Assembly (NCBI RefSeq): GCF_000421145.1
Contig: NZ_ATWH01000011.1
Span: 1 to 64,000 of the forward strand
Reading direction: 5' to 3'
Origin: Glaciibacter superstes DSM 21135
GTDB taxonomy: Bacteria; Actinomycetota; Actinomycetes; Actinomycetales; Microbacteriaceae
Length of the DNA: 64,000 bases
The notes beneath the pieces are model-generated. The model made no database searches and was not told where the DNA came from. It worked only from the letters and a program-made list of their open reading frames with translations. This document shows, in pieces, positions 8,627-18,821 of this stretch. The translations under genes and the position numbers were made by a program. The stretch's first letter is position 1; the number at the start of each line of letters is the position of its first letter.

Positions 8627-8791
8627 TCAACCTCGCATATCAGGGAAGAATCCCTCCGGTGGTGGTGAGTACGGCATCGGATCGCCGTGGGTATTGCGGT
8701 CGGTCGATTTGGTGAATGGTCCTTCTGGGTCGAGCAGGATGGGCATGTGGTGATCGGCGTGTTCGATCCACCAGCTGCTCATTCCGGTGCA
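8627..8791 (-). pseudogene. C-terminal remnant of a DUF4913 protein
   Basis: On the reverse strand the sequence reads TGMSSWWIEHADHHMPILLD, then PEGPFTKSTD, and ends at a TGA at 8629-8627. This matches the usual end of DUF4913 proteins (GMSxWWRDHADxHMxxLLDPxGPF), which are common on plasmids and conjugative elements of actinobacteria. Everything upstream of the GMSSWW block is missing. It is a relic and a hint of past mobile-element DNA. Confidence 0.5.
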
Positions 8792-9304
8792 TGCCCCAGT
8801 TGCTGTTTGTCGCCCTGCACTCTCCTCTCAGAGTCAGGGGTGCTCCAAGAGCCCCGCGAACTTCTGTCAGGGAATAGAGGGACGGCTCCTTTCCTGACGC
8901 GTTCCGTCTTTCTGTTCTGACGCCTGGTTGGGGTACACCCCAAATAGACACATCAGCATGCGCCCTGGTGCGTAGACGGGAGGTTCTGAGCGATTTCCTT
9001 GCCGGCAGGGCATACGCGAATCGGTACCCAGACAACTCTTCGCGGGCCGGCACGGGCGGCGCTTGCGGGGGAGTGTCCGCACGGCGTCGGCTTGCGGGCG
9101 GTGCTGTAGAGGGGAGATTTTCCGCAGCCGCTGCGATCATCTGCTCACGAGTAGCGTGCGCCTTCAGGAAAGTCCATTTGCTGCTGAAAACGTTTGGAGC
9201 CTTTGGACCGTGGTGGCCATGTTGAGCGGCTCGGCCGTTTCGGTCGCGTCCCGTGGAGTGGTGTAGTCATAGGCGCACCGACACTGCCGATGGTGTGGCC
9301 ACGG
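8792..9304. other. Gene-free stretch
   Basis: No gene recognised on either strand. A weak match to the DevR-like consensus (GGAGCCTTTGGACC, 9196-9209, 11 of 13 positions) occurs without a downstream gene to serve. The stretch lies between the toxin gene, the DUF4913 relic and the 3' end of the ATPase. Confidence 0.4.
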
Positions 9305-12022
9305 TCACCGCTGTCCTCGCGCCACCACCCGTTCGATCGCCTTGCCTATTTCGACGAACAGGAATATCGCAGCCGACAGGCCGAGGGTGTACCCCCACTC
9401 GCGCAGACCGATCGGTGCGGAGCGGAACCAGAGGTTCATGAACGGGGTGTAGACGAACACGAGCTGCAGTATCAGGAGCGCGCCGGTGGAGATCCAGATC
9501 ACCGGGTTGCCGCGCAGCACGGCCAAGTTCAGGCTGGAGGCCTGTAGGAAGCGCGAGTTGAAAAGGAAAGCGAGTTGGCTGAGAGTGAGCATGGTCACCG
9601 CAGTGGTTTGCGCTTCAGCGAGGGTGGACCCAACGGCACGCTCCAGAAAAAACACTGCGATGGTGGCACCGCTAATCAGCAAAGACACCCAGAAGATCCG
9701 GCCCAGGTAGCCCCGGCCGAGAAGGGATCCGCCCGGCTTGCGGGGCCGGCGCAGCATTACGCCTGGCTCGGCGGGTTCATAGGCGAGGGCGAGCGAGAGG
9801 GTGACGGCAGTGATCAAGTTGACCCAGAGGATTTGCGTCGGCTGAAGCGGCAAGGTAAATCCGAATAGCACGGCGACAAGGATGACCAGAGATTGGGCGG
9901 CCGTGGTGGGCAAGAGGAAGACGATCGACTTCTGCAGGTTGTCACGGATGCGCCGCCCCTCTTCAATGGCACGTTCGATGGTGGCGAAGTTATCGTCAGC
10001 TAGGACGATATCGGCGGCCTCTTTAGTCGCCTCCGTGCCCTTGATCCCCATCGCCACCCCGACGTCAGAGCGGGTGAGCGCGGGGGCGTCGTTGACACCG
10101 TCGCCCGTCATCGCAACAACCTCCTCGTGGGCTTGTAACGCTTTCACGATCCGCAGTTTGTGCTCGGGGCTGGTGCGTGCATACACGTCGACGTCACGCA
10201 CGACCCGGACGAGTTGGTCCTGGCTCATCGCTTCCAACTCGGCTCCGGTGATCACCCGTGAGTGTGCATCGTCTGTGATGCCCATCTCTCGGCTGATTGC
10301 CCGCGCGGTGCCCGCATGGTCACCGGTGATCATCTTCACCCAAATACCGGCGGCGTGCATGGTGGCGATCGCCTTGATCGCCTCCGGCCGGGGCGGGTCC
10401 ACGATGCCAACCACCCCAAGGAACAGCAACCCACTATCGACGTCCCCTGGGTGCAGATCGACCATGTCGTCGGGAGGGACAACTGTTGCGGCGGCAAGCA
10501 CACGCAGGCCTTGCGCGCTGAGATCATCGACACACTCATCCCAGTACGCCACATCGATCGGCTCTGGCTTTCCGACGGCGCCGAGCTGCAAACTGCTGCG
10601 CGCGAGCACTTCCCCGGGGGCTCCCTTAAGAAAAATATGCAACTTCCCGTCGGGGTTCTTATCGAGCGTGGCCATGAATTTGTTGTCGGACTCAAACGGT
10701 ATGACTGCGATCCGTTGCCAGCTGACGGAATCGAAGCCGGCCTTGAGGGCGAGGGTTCGCAGTGCCCCTTCGGTCGGTTCGCCGACGACCCGCCATTGGC
10801 CGTCCTCCTCGGTGACGCGGGCATCATTGCAGAGGGCCATGACCGCGATGAGTTCGGTCAGGTCGGGGCGGGTATCGAGCGTGGCGGGTTCGTCGTCGAG
10901 GCTGATCACGCCAACCGGCTCGTAACCGATTCCGGTGACTTGGTAGTGGGCGGCTCGGGTGACGGCGCTACGCACCGTCATCTCGTTGCGGGTGAGCGTG
11001 CCGGTCTTGTCGGAGCAGACGGTGGTAACCGAGCCGAGCGTCTCGACCGCGGTCAGCTTGCGGACGATGGCTCGACGTTTGGCCATCTGCTGCACGCCGA
11101 GAGCCAGGGTGATGGTGACAAGAGCCGGCAGGCCCTCGGGAATGGCCGCGACCGCGAACCCGATTGCTGCCGACAGTAGATCATTGGCGTCTTGATTGTG
11201 CAGAAGACGGCCGATCACGAGCATAACCGCGGCTACGCCAAGGATGAGCAGTGTTACCTTCTTGCCGAAGGAGTCCAGCTGCCGGGTGAGCGGCGTGGCG
11301 AGGCTCTGCACCCCGGTGAGCATCGACTGGATGCGGCCGATCTCGGTATCGACACCGGTGGCAGTGACGACGCCGATCCCGCGACCGGTGGTAACAATTG
11401 TGCCCGAGTAGAGCATGCTGTGCCGGTCGCCAATTCCGGAATCAGGAAGAACCGGGCTGGTCATCTTGCCGGAGGGAACCGACTCGCCGGTGAGGGCGGA
11501 CTCCTCCACGCGCAATTTGGTTGCCTCGACCAGGCGCACGTCGGCGGGCACCTTGTCACCGGATTTAACCCGCACGATGTCGCCGGGAACGAGCGCTTCC
11601 GCGTCTACGTCGACCCACACGCCGTCGCGGCGGGCATCAGCGTGCAAGGACAGCATCCGGCGGATGCCGTCGAGCGCCTTCTCGGCCCGCCCCTCCTGCA
11701 GGAAACCAATCACCGCATTGATGACGGCCACGGCGAGAATGACCGCGGCATCGATCCAATCACCGAAAATCGATTTGAGTACAGCGGCGGCCAGCAGCAC
11801 GTAAATGAGCACGTCGTTGAAGTGAGCCAGAAACCGCAGCACCGGGTGCCTGGTGAGCGGGGCAGCCAGCAGGTTCGGGCCATAGGCGGCCAAGCGTTGC
11901 TCTGCGGCACCAACGCTGAGGCCCTGCGGGTTCGATTCGAGATCCGCGAGCACCTCCTGTGACGGGCGCGCGTATGGATCGTGCGCGCGTAAGAGCGCGT
12001 CGGTCTGGGATGTAACGCTCAT
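9305..12022 (-). CDS. P2-type cation-transporting ATPase (CtpF/PacL-like)
   Basis: A full-length 905-residue P-type ATPase. The N-terminal cation-ATPase domain (residues about 10-80) is followed by TGE near residue 178, PEGLP near 295, the phosphorylated Asp in CSDKTGTLT near 338, [19 protein letters not shown] in the hinge and a C-terminal transmembrane domain. PEGLP and this architecture fit Ca2+ or other P2-type pumps. In Mycobacterium tuberculosis the similar CtpF is DosR-controlled, and here the neighbour is a universal stress protein, a typical DosR-regulon companion. No clear DevR-like box was found directly upstream. The start [17 protein letters not shown] is normal for the family. 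Confidence 0.93.
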   Translation of the reverse strand: MSVTSQTDALLRAHDPYARPSQEVLADLESNPQGLSVGAAEQRLAAYGPNLLAAPLTRHPVLRFLAHFNDVLIYVLLAAAVLKSIFGDWIDAAVILAVAVINAVIGFLQEGRAEKALDGIRRMLSLHADARRDGVWVDVDAEALVPGDIVRVKSGDKVPADVRLVEATKLRVEESALTGESVPSGKMTSPVLPDSGIGDRHSMLYSGTIVTTGRGIGVVTATGVDTEIGRIQSMLTGVQSLATPLTRQLDSFGKKVTLLILGVAAVMLVIGRLLHNQDANDLLSAAIGFAVAAIPEGLPALVTITLALGVQQMAKRRAIVRKLTAVETLGSVTTVCSDKTGTLTRNEMTVRSAVTRAAHYQVTGIGYEPVGVISLDDEPATLDTRPDLTELIAVMALCNDARVTEEDGQWRVVGEPTEGALRTLALKAGFDSVSWQRIAVIPFESDNKFMATLDKNPDGKLHIFLKGAPGEVLARSSLQLGAVGKPEPIDVAYWDECVDDLSAQGLRVLAAATVVPPDDMVDLHPGDVDSGLLFLGVVGIVDPPRPEAIKAIATMHAAGIWVKMITGDHAGTARAISREMGITDDAHSRVITGAELEAMSQDQLVRVVRDVDVYARTSPEHKLRIVKALQAHEEVVAMTGDGVNDAPALTRSDVGVAMGIKGTEATKEAADIVLADDNFATIERAIEEGRRIRDNLQKSIVFLLPTTAAQSLVILVAVLFGFTLPLQPTQILWVNLITAVTLSLALAYEPAEPGVMLRRPRKPGGSLLGRGYLGRIFWVSLLISGATIAVFFLERAVGSTLAEAQTTAVTMLTLSQLAFLFNSRFLQASSLNLAVLRGNPVIWISTGALLILQLVFVYTPFMNLWFRSAPIGLREWGYTLGLSAAIFLFVEIGKAIERVVARGQR

Positions 12023-12112
12023 GAAAGCACCGTCTCGTAGGGGCCTCGCGTCGAAATCCGGGTGGTTGATTTAGGAACTCGATATGTCAACCCGGCCACT
12101 CCAGCGGCCTCG

Positions 12113-12994
12113 CTATTTTCCGCGCTCGGCGTTCGGTATGAGCAGAGGCATGTCGGCGGGGTGCGGCACGACCACGACCGGGCACGGCATGCTGATCAGC
12201 AGGTCGTGGGCTACCGAGCCGAGTAGCAGCCCGGGAACCATCCCGCGTCGGTGGGTGCCTACCACGACCATTTCAGCGTGCTCAGCCGCGTCGGTGAGGG
12301 CCAGAGCAGCAGGTCCGTGTTCGAGCGTGTCTCGCACCACCACGGTCGAATGCTCGGCGCGAACCCGTTCGACCACTCCTGCCAGAACCTCGGCGTGTGC
12401 CATCCGTATCTCGTCATAAGGACTAGCACCGGCGCTCAACCATCCGAGAGCGAGCAGGGTGGGGATGCGCCACGCATGCACGACCGAAAGTTCACGGCCG
12501 AGCCGCTCGGCTTCCCGGGCGGCGAAGTCCACCGCAATCTGAGAGGTATCGTCGTCATCCACGCCGACGACGACGGAACCGTTACAAGGCGTCCAGTCTG
12601 TGGGCACGATAACCAGGGGGCAGCTCACCCCGGCTGCGATCTGGTGGCGCAATGTTCCATAGACGAAGCCCGCGGCCTCACGAGTACCGATAACCAGCAG
12701 ATCGGCGTCAGCGGCGGAAATCAACAACTCCCGGCGCGGCGCGCCTCGTCGTACCGACGTCATCACCTGTACGGTGGGCGCTTCGCGTCTAACCCGACTC
12801 GCGGCATCCATCAACATCTGCTCGTAAGCAGGAAGGACCCGGTCCTCCGTGATCGTCGTCGGCAACCTTGCCAGATCGATGACAGTGGTGAGCTCAAGAG
12901 ATACGCGAATCGTGCGGGCACGCTCGATCACCCAGTCGAGCGCGGCTCGGCTTCCCGTGCCGCCGTTCAGCGCGACGACAATTGTCTCGGCCAT
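12113..12994 (-). CDS. Tandem-domain universal stress protein
   Basis: About 293 residues with two UspA domains. The first begins ETIVVALNGGTGSRAALDW and ends VSCPLVIVP. The second begins GSVVVGVDDDDTSQIAVDFA and has the ATP-binding glycine loop VVGTHRRGMVPGLLLGSVAHDL before CPVVVVP. The first domain has a degenerate loop (GTREAAGFVYGTLRHQI). ATG 12994 (MAETIV) is preferred over 13018 because AGGA lies six bases upstream. It is divergent from a second Usp gene at 13457 and lies on the same strand as the ATPase downstream. Such proteins are typical of dormancy and stress regulons, and ATP binding is expected but unproven. Confidence 0.88.
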   Translation of the reverse strand: MAETIVVALNGGTGSRAALDWVIERARTIRVSLELTTVIDLARLPTTITEDRVLPAYEQMLMDAASRVRREAPTVQVMTSVRRGAPRRELLISAADADLLVIGTREAAGFVYGTLRHQIAAGVSCPLVIVPTDWTPCNGSVVVGVDDDDTSQIAVDFAAREAERLGRELSVVHAWRIPTLLALGWLSAGASPYDEIRMAHAEVLAGVVERVRAEHSTVVVRDTLEHGPAALALTDAAEHAEMVVVGTHRRGMVPGLLLGSVAHDLLISMPCPVVVVPHPADMPLLIPNAERGK

Positions 12995-13018
12995 ACCGTT
13001 TCCTATCCCTGATCTCAT

Positions 13019-13438
13019 GGAGAACTGGTGCCTGGGCTATCACTTCACGTTCTCAGTGCGGTGTGGTTACCGGAAGTATCGGAGATCCGCGTAGCCCGAT
13101 CTGCGGCGTCGCGAACCAATCCGATGTCGGTGTCGTCCCTACGTGAACATACAGTGCTGAGGCCCGTCGCCGACGGGCTGGCGAACAGCATGCCTGGACA
13201 GGCCCCCAGTGTAACGGACAAGGCTCGCCAGAACTGAGGCCGCAGCCGGGTGGAACGGGGGGATGCGGCCTTTGGGGTGGACTGCCGTGATCGTCACACT
13301 CGGGAAACCGCGCGACTGAGCGATTCACGATTAAATCTCACAGGTGCTGATCTTGTTGCGCGCATGCCGTCCATCAGGTCATGCAGTGACCTGAATCCCT
13401 GGAATTGAGATCACTGATCCCACGCTCTTTTCTCTCGA
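13019..13438. other. Divergent intergenic region between two universal stress genes
   Basis: There are 420 bases without a recognisable gene. It must hold the promoters of the two divergent Usp genes. The clearest element is the palindrome at 13374-13394. Confidence 0.5.
13374..13394 (+). promoter_or_regulatory. Operator-like inverted repeat upstream of universal stress gene
   Basis: TCAGGTCA-N5-TGACCTGA: two perfect 8-base arms around a 5-base centre, ending about 60 bases before the Usp start at 13457. The size fits a dimeric regulator (GntR- or TetR-like). Its identity is unknown. Confidence 0.5.
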
Positions 13439-13456
13439 ATGTGCAAGCCTGTGGGT

Positions 13457-14467
13457 ATGCGCAATGTGATTCTGGTTGGCGTTGATGGCTCGTCGAACAG
13501 CAACCGAGCTCTGGATTGGGCAATCGTCGAGGCTGATATTCGCAATTGGCCGCTGCGATTGGTGAGCGCGTTCCCCCCGGCGTTTGTCGCGGATCCAGTT
13601 GTCGGAGCGAGCTATGCACTGGCCGCAAGACGGGAAGCCGAGGCCATCCTTGACCATGCGACGGCACGCGCAGAGGCTCGAAGCGTTCGCACCGAAGCGC
13701 ATATTGAGTGCGGTGATGCCAGCAAGGTTCTTGTCGAACATTCCGAAACCGCCGGACTGGCGGTAGTCGGCAAGCGCGGCAGAGGAGGCTTTGTCGGGCG
13801 ACTGTTAGGTAGCGTCTCTTCGGGCCTGGCAGCCCACTCACACTGTCCCACTGTCGTGGTTCCGCAGGAGGGGCATGAAAGTGCTGTCACCGGGTTGGAA
13901 GTCGGTCAAGGCACTCGTGGTGACCCCAGCAACGAACGTGGCGAGAAGAGCGCGATGCACCCAACCTTCTCCGATGCGGTTGGTACAGGAGATACGGCGC
14001 GGCAGCAGGAAAGCGCGATTAATGGTCTTTCCTTTGCTGGTCAAATCGTGATGGCGGTTGACTCGGGTTCGCAGGGCCCCGCCTTATGGGAAGCCGCGGA
14101 AATGGCGCGCATCCACGGTAAACCGCTTGCGTTGGTGTCCGTGAAAGGTACAACCGTCGGTGACCTGGGTTGGTCGCCATCCGTGGAAGATTCGGATCCG
14201 TACTACGAAGAGGAACTAGCAAAGTTGACCCGCGTCGTTGCTGCGGTAGCAGCACGGTACCCCGATGTGAAGGTCAGCCGGCATCTCTTCGTGGGAAAGG
14301 CAGCAGAAGTTCTTGTTCGAACGACGCAAACCGCCGACTTGGTGGTGCTCGGGACCCGGGGCCTCGGCGGATTCCCTGGACTGCTATTGGGTTCCGTTAG
14401 CCAAGCCGTGCTGCATCACGGACGATCGCCGATGATGGTGGTCCCTGGAGCGAATACGGTGGGTTAG
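13457..14467 (+). CDS. Tandem-domain universal stress protein
   Basis: About 336 residues with two UspA domains: RNVILVGVDGSSNSNRALDW with loop VGKRGRGGFVGRLLGSVSSGL, then QIVMAVDSGSQGPALWEAAE with loop LGTRGLGGFPGLLLGSVSQAV. Both nucleotide-binding loops (GxxGxxGxxxGS type) look intact. The domains are joined by a longer linker (residues about 150-195). ATG 13457 starts right at the first strand of the fold. An in-frame ATG at 13439 is the alternative, and neither has a good ribosome site. An inverted repeat at 13374-13394 is a candidate operator. It is divergent from the other Usp gene. Confidence 0.87.
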   Translation: MRNVILVGVDGSSNSNRALDWAIVEADIRNWPLRLVSAFPPAFVADPVVGASYALAARREAEAILDHATARAEARSVRTEAHIECGDASKVLVEHSETAGLAVVGKRGRGGFVGRLLGSVSSGLAAHSHCPTVVVPQEGHESAVTGLEVGQGTRGDPSNERGEKSAMHPTFSDAVGTGDTARQQESAINGLSFAGQIVMAVDSGSQGPALWEAAEMARIHGKPLALVSVKGTTVGDLGWSPSVEDSDPYYEEELAKLTRVVAAVAARYPDVKVSRHLFVGKAAEVLVRTTQTADLVVLGTRGLGGFPGLLLGSVSQAVLHHGRSPMMVVPGANTVG

Positions 14468-14473
14468 CACGGG

Positions 14474-14671
14474 TTAGCACCGGACGGCACGGCCGCCGAG
14501 TACCGGTTCATTCCTGGGTCGGCGCTTTTCACGTACCGCGTCGTCACGACCCGGATCAAGTGCCAGTGCAAAGGAAGGGGTCACCCGGTGCACCAGGTTG
14601 TTCCACAGGATCATCAGTCCTACCAGCAGCGCAATTAACCCAGCGATGAAGGCGGTTGCGACGACGATCAC
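14474..14671 (-). CDS. Possible small one-helix membrane protein
   Basis: This 65-residue frame starts with a hydrophobic segment (VIVVATAFIAGLIALLVGLMIL) and ends in a basic tail (REKRRPRNEPVLGGRAVRC). The GTG start at 14671 has no clear ribosome site, and no family is recognised. It fills most of the gap between the Usp gene and the AI-2E exporter. It may be a real small protein or chance. Confidence 0.25.
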   Translation of the reverse strand: MIVVATAFIAGLIALLVGLMILWNNLVHRVTPSFALALDPGRDDAVREKRRPRNEPVLGGRAVRC

Positions 14672-14754
14672 GCTATCGAGGCATAGATTGTCTCGATAAT
14701 CGGGTCGGAGACAAGAGACGGCGAAAACGTGCCGGGCCTGTCTAGGGTTGGAGG

Positions 14755-15855
14755 ATGAGAGCAGAAGACAACAGCGGTCGCCCATCTATTCGCTCACTGA
14801 TGACTGACCATCTCGGTCGTCTGGGCATCCGCAGCGCTCAGATCCTCGTCGTGATCGCACTCGTATCGGTGGTCGTGTTAGCGCTCGTGCAGATGAAACT
14901 CGTGATTGTTCCGGTGCTCATCGCCCTCATCCTGGCGGCAGCGCTGAGCCCGGTCTTCAGCTGGCTGCGAAGACACAATGTCTCGGCGATGCTTGCCACC
15001 TGGATCACCCTGCTTGGGGGTGTCCTGGTTTTCGGCGGCATCATCACGCTCATCGTTCTTGCCGTGCGCAACCAGTGGAATAAGCTGGCGGTGGCCGCAT
15101 CGGAAGGCCTGGATGATCTGCAGGCTTTCCTGGTCCAAGGGCCGATTCCGATTGATCAGGAGCAGATCGACGCCGTACGCGATGCCGCCGTCGACTTTCT
15201 GACGAGCAGTCAGTTCGGAATTGGTGCGATCGCCGGCGTCTCTGCCGTAACGGAGGTGATTACAGGAATCCTGCTCGTGTCCGTGATCCTGTTCTTCTTC
15301 CTGAAAGACGGCGACCGGATCTGGAACTTCTTCCTCCGCCCCTTCACGGGCGAACTCCTTGAACGGGTACGGCGCGTCGGCCACACCGCGCCGCGGGTCC
15401 TCGGCGCATACGTTCGTGGCACTTCGATCATCGCCCTCGTCGACGCCATCGCCATCGGCGCAGGGTTGGCGATACTTCAGGTTCCGCTAGCGCTTCCACT
15501 TGCCGTCATTGTGTTCCTCGGCGCATTCATTCCCCTAATCGGTGCGACACTCGCGGGGGTCCTCGCCGCCCTGGTTGCGCTCGTAGCCAACGGCCCGATC
15601 GTCGCCCTCATCGTGCTGATCATCGTCATCGCGGTCAACCAACTCGAGGGTGACCTGCTACAGCCCGTGGTCATGGCGCAGTCCTTGAAGCTGCACCCCC
15701 TGGTGGTCCTGGTCGCACTGGCCACCGGCACCATCCTCGGCGGCATCACCGGTGCCGTACTCTCGGTGCCGATCGCAGCGGTGGCCTGGGCGATCGTGAA
15801 GGTGTGGAACAGGGCAGACGAATCAAACACCGCCCAGAAGCCCCTGGCCGAGTGA
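14755..15855 (+). CDS. AI-2E family transporter (PerM/TqsA-like)
   Basis: A 366-residue membrane protein with the AI-2E exporter layout: an N-terminal helix pair (ILVVIALVSVVVLALVQMKLVIVPVL), a soluble loop (residues about 110-165), and a C-terminal bundle with ILFFFLKDGDRIWNFF, GTSIIALVDAIAIGAGLAIL and PLIGATLAGVLAALVALV, ending LHPLVVLVALATGTILGG. Members export autoinducer-2 or act as Na+/H+ or general efflux proteins. The substrate here is unknown. The ATG is preceded immediately by GGAGG, too close for a normal ribosome site, so leaderless translation or the internal start at MTDHLGRLG is possible. Confidence 0.85.
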   Translation: MRAEDNSGRPSIRSLMTDHLGRLGIRSAQILVVIALVSVVVLALVQMKLVIVPVLIALILAAALSPVFSWLRRHNVSAMLATWITLLGGVLVFGGIITLIVLAVRNQWNKLAVAASEGLDDLQAFLVQGPIPIDQEQIDAVRDAAVDFLTSSQFGIGAIAGVSAVTEVITGILLVSVILFFFLKDGDRIWNFFLRPFTGELLERVRRVGHTAPRVLGAYVRGTSIIALVDAIAIGAGLAILQVPLALPLAVIVFLGAFIPLIGATLAGVLAALVALVANGPIVALIVLIIVIAVNQLEGDLLQPVVMAQSLKLHPLVVLVALATGTILGGITGAVLSVPIAAVAWAIVKVWNRADESNTAQKPLAE

Positions 15856-16362
15856 AATTAAAGCCTCTCCCGGCAAGGAGCTGTCTGCCGGCGGCCGAGC
15901 CGTTCAGATTCCGACGTTTTGGCGCAGGAGGTCGCTTAAATTATCCGGAAAGCATGTCCCGCTCGAGGTTCCCATTTGAGACGTCGATTGCTGCGTGGCG
16001 GGTCGAGGGCATGGGTGCGATTTGTGTGCCCGCATGCAGTCCGCTGAAGGGGTGGCGAAGTCGCGATCAAGCGAGTGGGATTCCGGTGGGGAAGCGCTTG
16101 TAGCCGAGATACTCGAAGGCCACCACAAGTGGATGGAGGTGCTCCCACGGCTGCGCGGTGCGCCGTACCGCACTAAGGTCCCCGCTGAAGGTTCGGCTGC
16201 GCTTCTCGCGACGGGAACGCCAGCAACAGTGGGTTTGAAGCGAGTACCGAAACGCTCACCCCGAGCCCGAGCCCGAGCCCGAGGCCGAGCGGTGCTTACC
16301 CCATCCATCGAGGGTAGTCTGGCGATGATTCGCTCTTGCGCGTCACTCGTCAGAGGAGCGCC
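15856..16362. other. Gene-free stretch with short hexamer repeat
   Basis: No recognisable gene. A CCCGAG hexamer is repeated about four times near 16260-16290, and a weak DevR-like match (CGCACTAAGGTCCC, 16169-16182) lies about 180 bases before the CPBP gene. Neither is strong. Confidence 0.35.
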
Positions 16363-17103
16363 ATGCGGAAACTGCAGGACACCAAACCCATCTGGCACGC
16401 GCTGATCTGGATCGCGATCTACATCGTTGCGGTCAACATCGGCGACTTTCTCGGTGAAGTGGTGCGGTTTCCCGAACTCACGAGCATTGTGCTCGTCGCG
16501 CTGTCGATGGTGCTGATCGTCTACCTGCGGGTCGGTGGCCGACTCGCTTTCTATGGCATTCGATCGGTGCAGCCGGGCACTCTGCCACTCACGCTCTTCT
16601 ACATCCCGCTCTTCGCGATCACGTTCGTGCAGTACGCAAAGGGCTTCGCGCCGGGGCTTGACCTGCGAACGGTCGCATTCGCCGTTCTGCTCGTGGCTGC
16701 GGTCGGATTCGTCGAGGAGCTGCTGTTCCGTGGCTTCCTGCTCCAGGCGTTGCGTACGCGGGGCAACCTCACACGCGCGATCATCATCTCGGGTGTCACC
16801 TTCGGCATCGGCCACATCGTCAATCTCCTTCGGGGGTACTCGCTCCCCGACCAGGCGCTGCAGCTCGTCGCGGCCGTCCTCATCGGCATCGCCCTGGCAT
16901 ACTGCGCCGTGCTGACCGGGAGCATCCTCCCCGGTGTTGTCTTCCACGCGCTGTTCAACCTCAGCGGCACGCTCACCAACCAGTCCACACTGTGGGATTT
17001 GGTGGCAGTCGGCGTCATCGCGATCGTCATGATCGCGTTCATTTTGGCCTTGCGCAATCGACTCGTGAGGGCCGGCCCGGCAGTGATCAGAACTACCGCA
17101 TGA
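16363..17103 (+). CDS. CPBP-family intramembrane glutamic protease
   Basis: A 246-residue membrane protein of the CPBP (Rce1/CAAX-like) family. Motif 1 is FVEELLFRGFLL (glutamate pair plus Arg), motif 2 is FGIGHIVNLL, and motif 3 is FHALFN near the C-terminus. These are the expected catalytic residues. About seven to eight hydrophobic segments are present. ATG 16363 (MRKLQDTKPIWHAL) is chosen because GAGGAG lies upstream; a longer frame from 16336 lacks a ribosome site. The stop overlaps by ATGA the start of a truncated SDR fragment, so it was once the first gene of a coupled pair. Confidence 0.88.
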   Translation: MRKLQDTKPIWHALIWIAIYIVAVNIGDFLGEVVRFPELTSIVLVALSMVLIVYLRVGGRLAFYGIRSVQPGTLPLTLFYIPLFAITFVQYAKGFAPGLDLRTVAFAVLLVAAVGFVEELLFRGFLLQALRTRGNLTRAIIISGVTFGIGHIVNLLRGYSLPDQALQLVAAVLIGIALAYCAVLTGSILPGVVFHALFNLSGTLTNQSTLWDLVAVGVIAIVMIAFILALRNRLVRAGPAVIRTTA

Positions 17104-17246
17104 TCACACTCGCACCGCCCACCCTCGCGGTGACCGGCTCGACCGGCGCGGTCGGGCGTTTGGTCGCCGAGAACCTCGCGGCAGCCGGCATCCCGATTGG
17201 CCTGCTAGGGGCTTTCTCGTGCCCCGGCGCCGGAGGCCGCGAGTAG
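17100..17246 (+). pseudogene. Truncated NAD(P)-binding (NmrA/SDR-like) gene
   Basis: Starts with an ATGA overlap on the CPBP gene and reads ITLAPPTLAVTGSTGAVGRL, the Rossmann opening (TGSTGAVG) of atypical short-chain dehydrogenases/NmrA-like proteins, then VAENLAAAGIPIGLL. After about 38 residues similarity ends and the frame stops. The remaining ~240 residues of a normal member are gone, so this is a 5' fragment cut by deletion. Confidence 0.65.
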
Positions 17247-17256
17247 CGTGAAATGC

Positions 17257-17502
17257 ATGTGGGGCCGCTACGCGATGAACGATGAGACCAACGAACTCAT
17301 CGTCGAATACGTCGCGGCCGGCGGCCGCGCCGCGGACTCGGCGGCCAGCTACAACTTCGCCCCCCACGCAACGCGCGCCGATCGTCCGCGAGTTCGTCGA
17401 CGACGCCGGCACGCTCGAGCGCGAGATAGAGCTCGCGCAGTGGGGATTCTGGCCCGCCTGGGTCAAGCCCGGCGACAAGCGTCCGCACCCGATCAACGCC
17501 CG
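17257..17502 (+). pseudogene. SRAP (YedK/HMCES) gene fragment with lost catalytic Cys and a frameshift
   Basis: It begins ATG-TGG-GGC-CGC-TAC, that is M-W-GRYAMNDETNEL. Family members start M-C-GRYA, where Cys2 crosslinks to abasic sites. A single TGC to TGG change replaces Cys2 with Trp. Six C's at 17358-17363 (five expected) shift the frame after AASYNFAP. The original frame continues as TQRAPIVREFVDDAGTLE, then LAQWGFWPAWVKPGDKR and PHPINAR, where similarity to SRAP stops and an integrase fragment begins. Two independent inactivating changes plus truncation make it a clear relic. Confidence 0.75.
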
Positions 17503-17746
17503 GTAGCAACTTCGAACGGTTGCTCCGCACGTTCGTCGACGACAACGAGGACGCACTGAAGGATGAACGGATCGAGGTGGAGGAGTTCAACACACACATC
17601 TTCCGTCGGACTTCGGCAGCCCTCATCGAAGCCGCAGCGGACATCACACTCGCGTCCCGACTCCTCAGACACGCAAACGAGCAGGTCACCCGCGCCAGCT
17701 ACGTCGTCACCGCAGAAATGGTCGACCCGGTCACGGCACAGATCCA

Positions 17747-18484
<738 letters not shown>

Positions 18485-18554
18485 TCTTCTGCCGCTGGAA
18501 GAAACCGAACTGAAATGTTGGGCATCGCCCACCTGGCCCGGAAGGAAACACACA

Positions 18555-18821
18555 ATGATGTGGGGATACGGATTCGATATGGGGTGGATGTGGCTGTTCG
18601 GGCTGCTGGTGCTCCTCGGTGTTGCACTCATTGTGATCGTGGCCGTGCGCGCCTTCTCCGGCGGTGTCAACCGGGGCAGTCCTCGCGGGAACGCCGATGT
18701 TTTACAGAGTCAGGGAGGCCGGAGCGCGGCGCGGCAGCTCCTCGATGAACGCTACGCCAAGGGCGAGCTGAGCTCCGAAGAATACCGCGAGAAGCTCACG
18801 GTGCTCGGCGAAGACAGCTAA
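18555..18821 (+). CDS. SHOCT-domain small membrane protein
   Basis: An 88-residue protein: an N-terminal transmembrane helix (WLFGLLVLLGVALIVIVAVRAF), a linker, then a SHOCT domain (AARQLLDERYAKGELSSEEY, residues about 58-77). SHOCT modules are short C-terminal oligomerisation or targeting segments of unknown detail. GAAGGA precedes the ATG. Its stop TAA shares a base with the ATG of the multicopper oxidase (TAATG), so the two are translationally coupled. It belongs to the csoR-like/SHOCT/oxidase operon. Confidence 0.85.
   Translation: MMWGYGFDMGWMWLFGLLVLLGVALIVIVAVRAFSGGVNRGSPRGNADVLQSQGGRSAARQLLDERYAKGELSSEEYREKLTVLGEDS

Noticed and set aside
9196-9209. Eighth DevR-like site GGAGCCTTTGGACC
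   Set aside because: Two mismatches and no gene start downstream in either direction; kept only as a note in the gap entry.
12041-12054. Possible DevR-like site just upstream of the CtpF-like ATPase
   Set aside because: Only about 8 of 13 consensus positions match; too weak to claim.
16250-16295. CCCGAG hexamer run as a CRISPR or functional repeat
   Set aside because: Short, imperfect, no spacers; simple-sequence slippage is enough.
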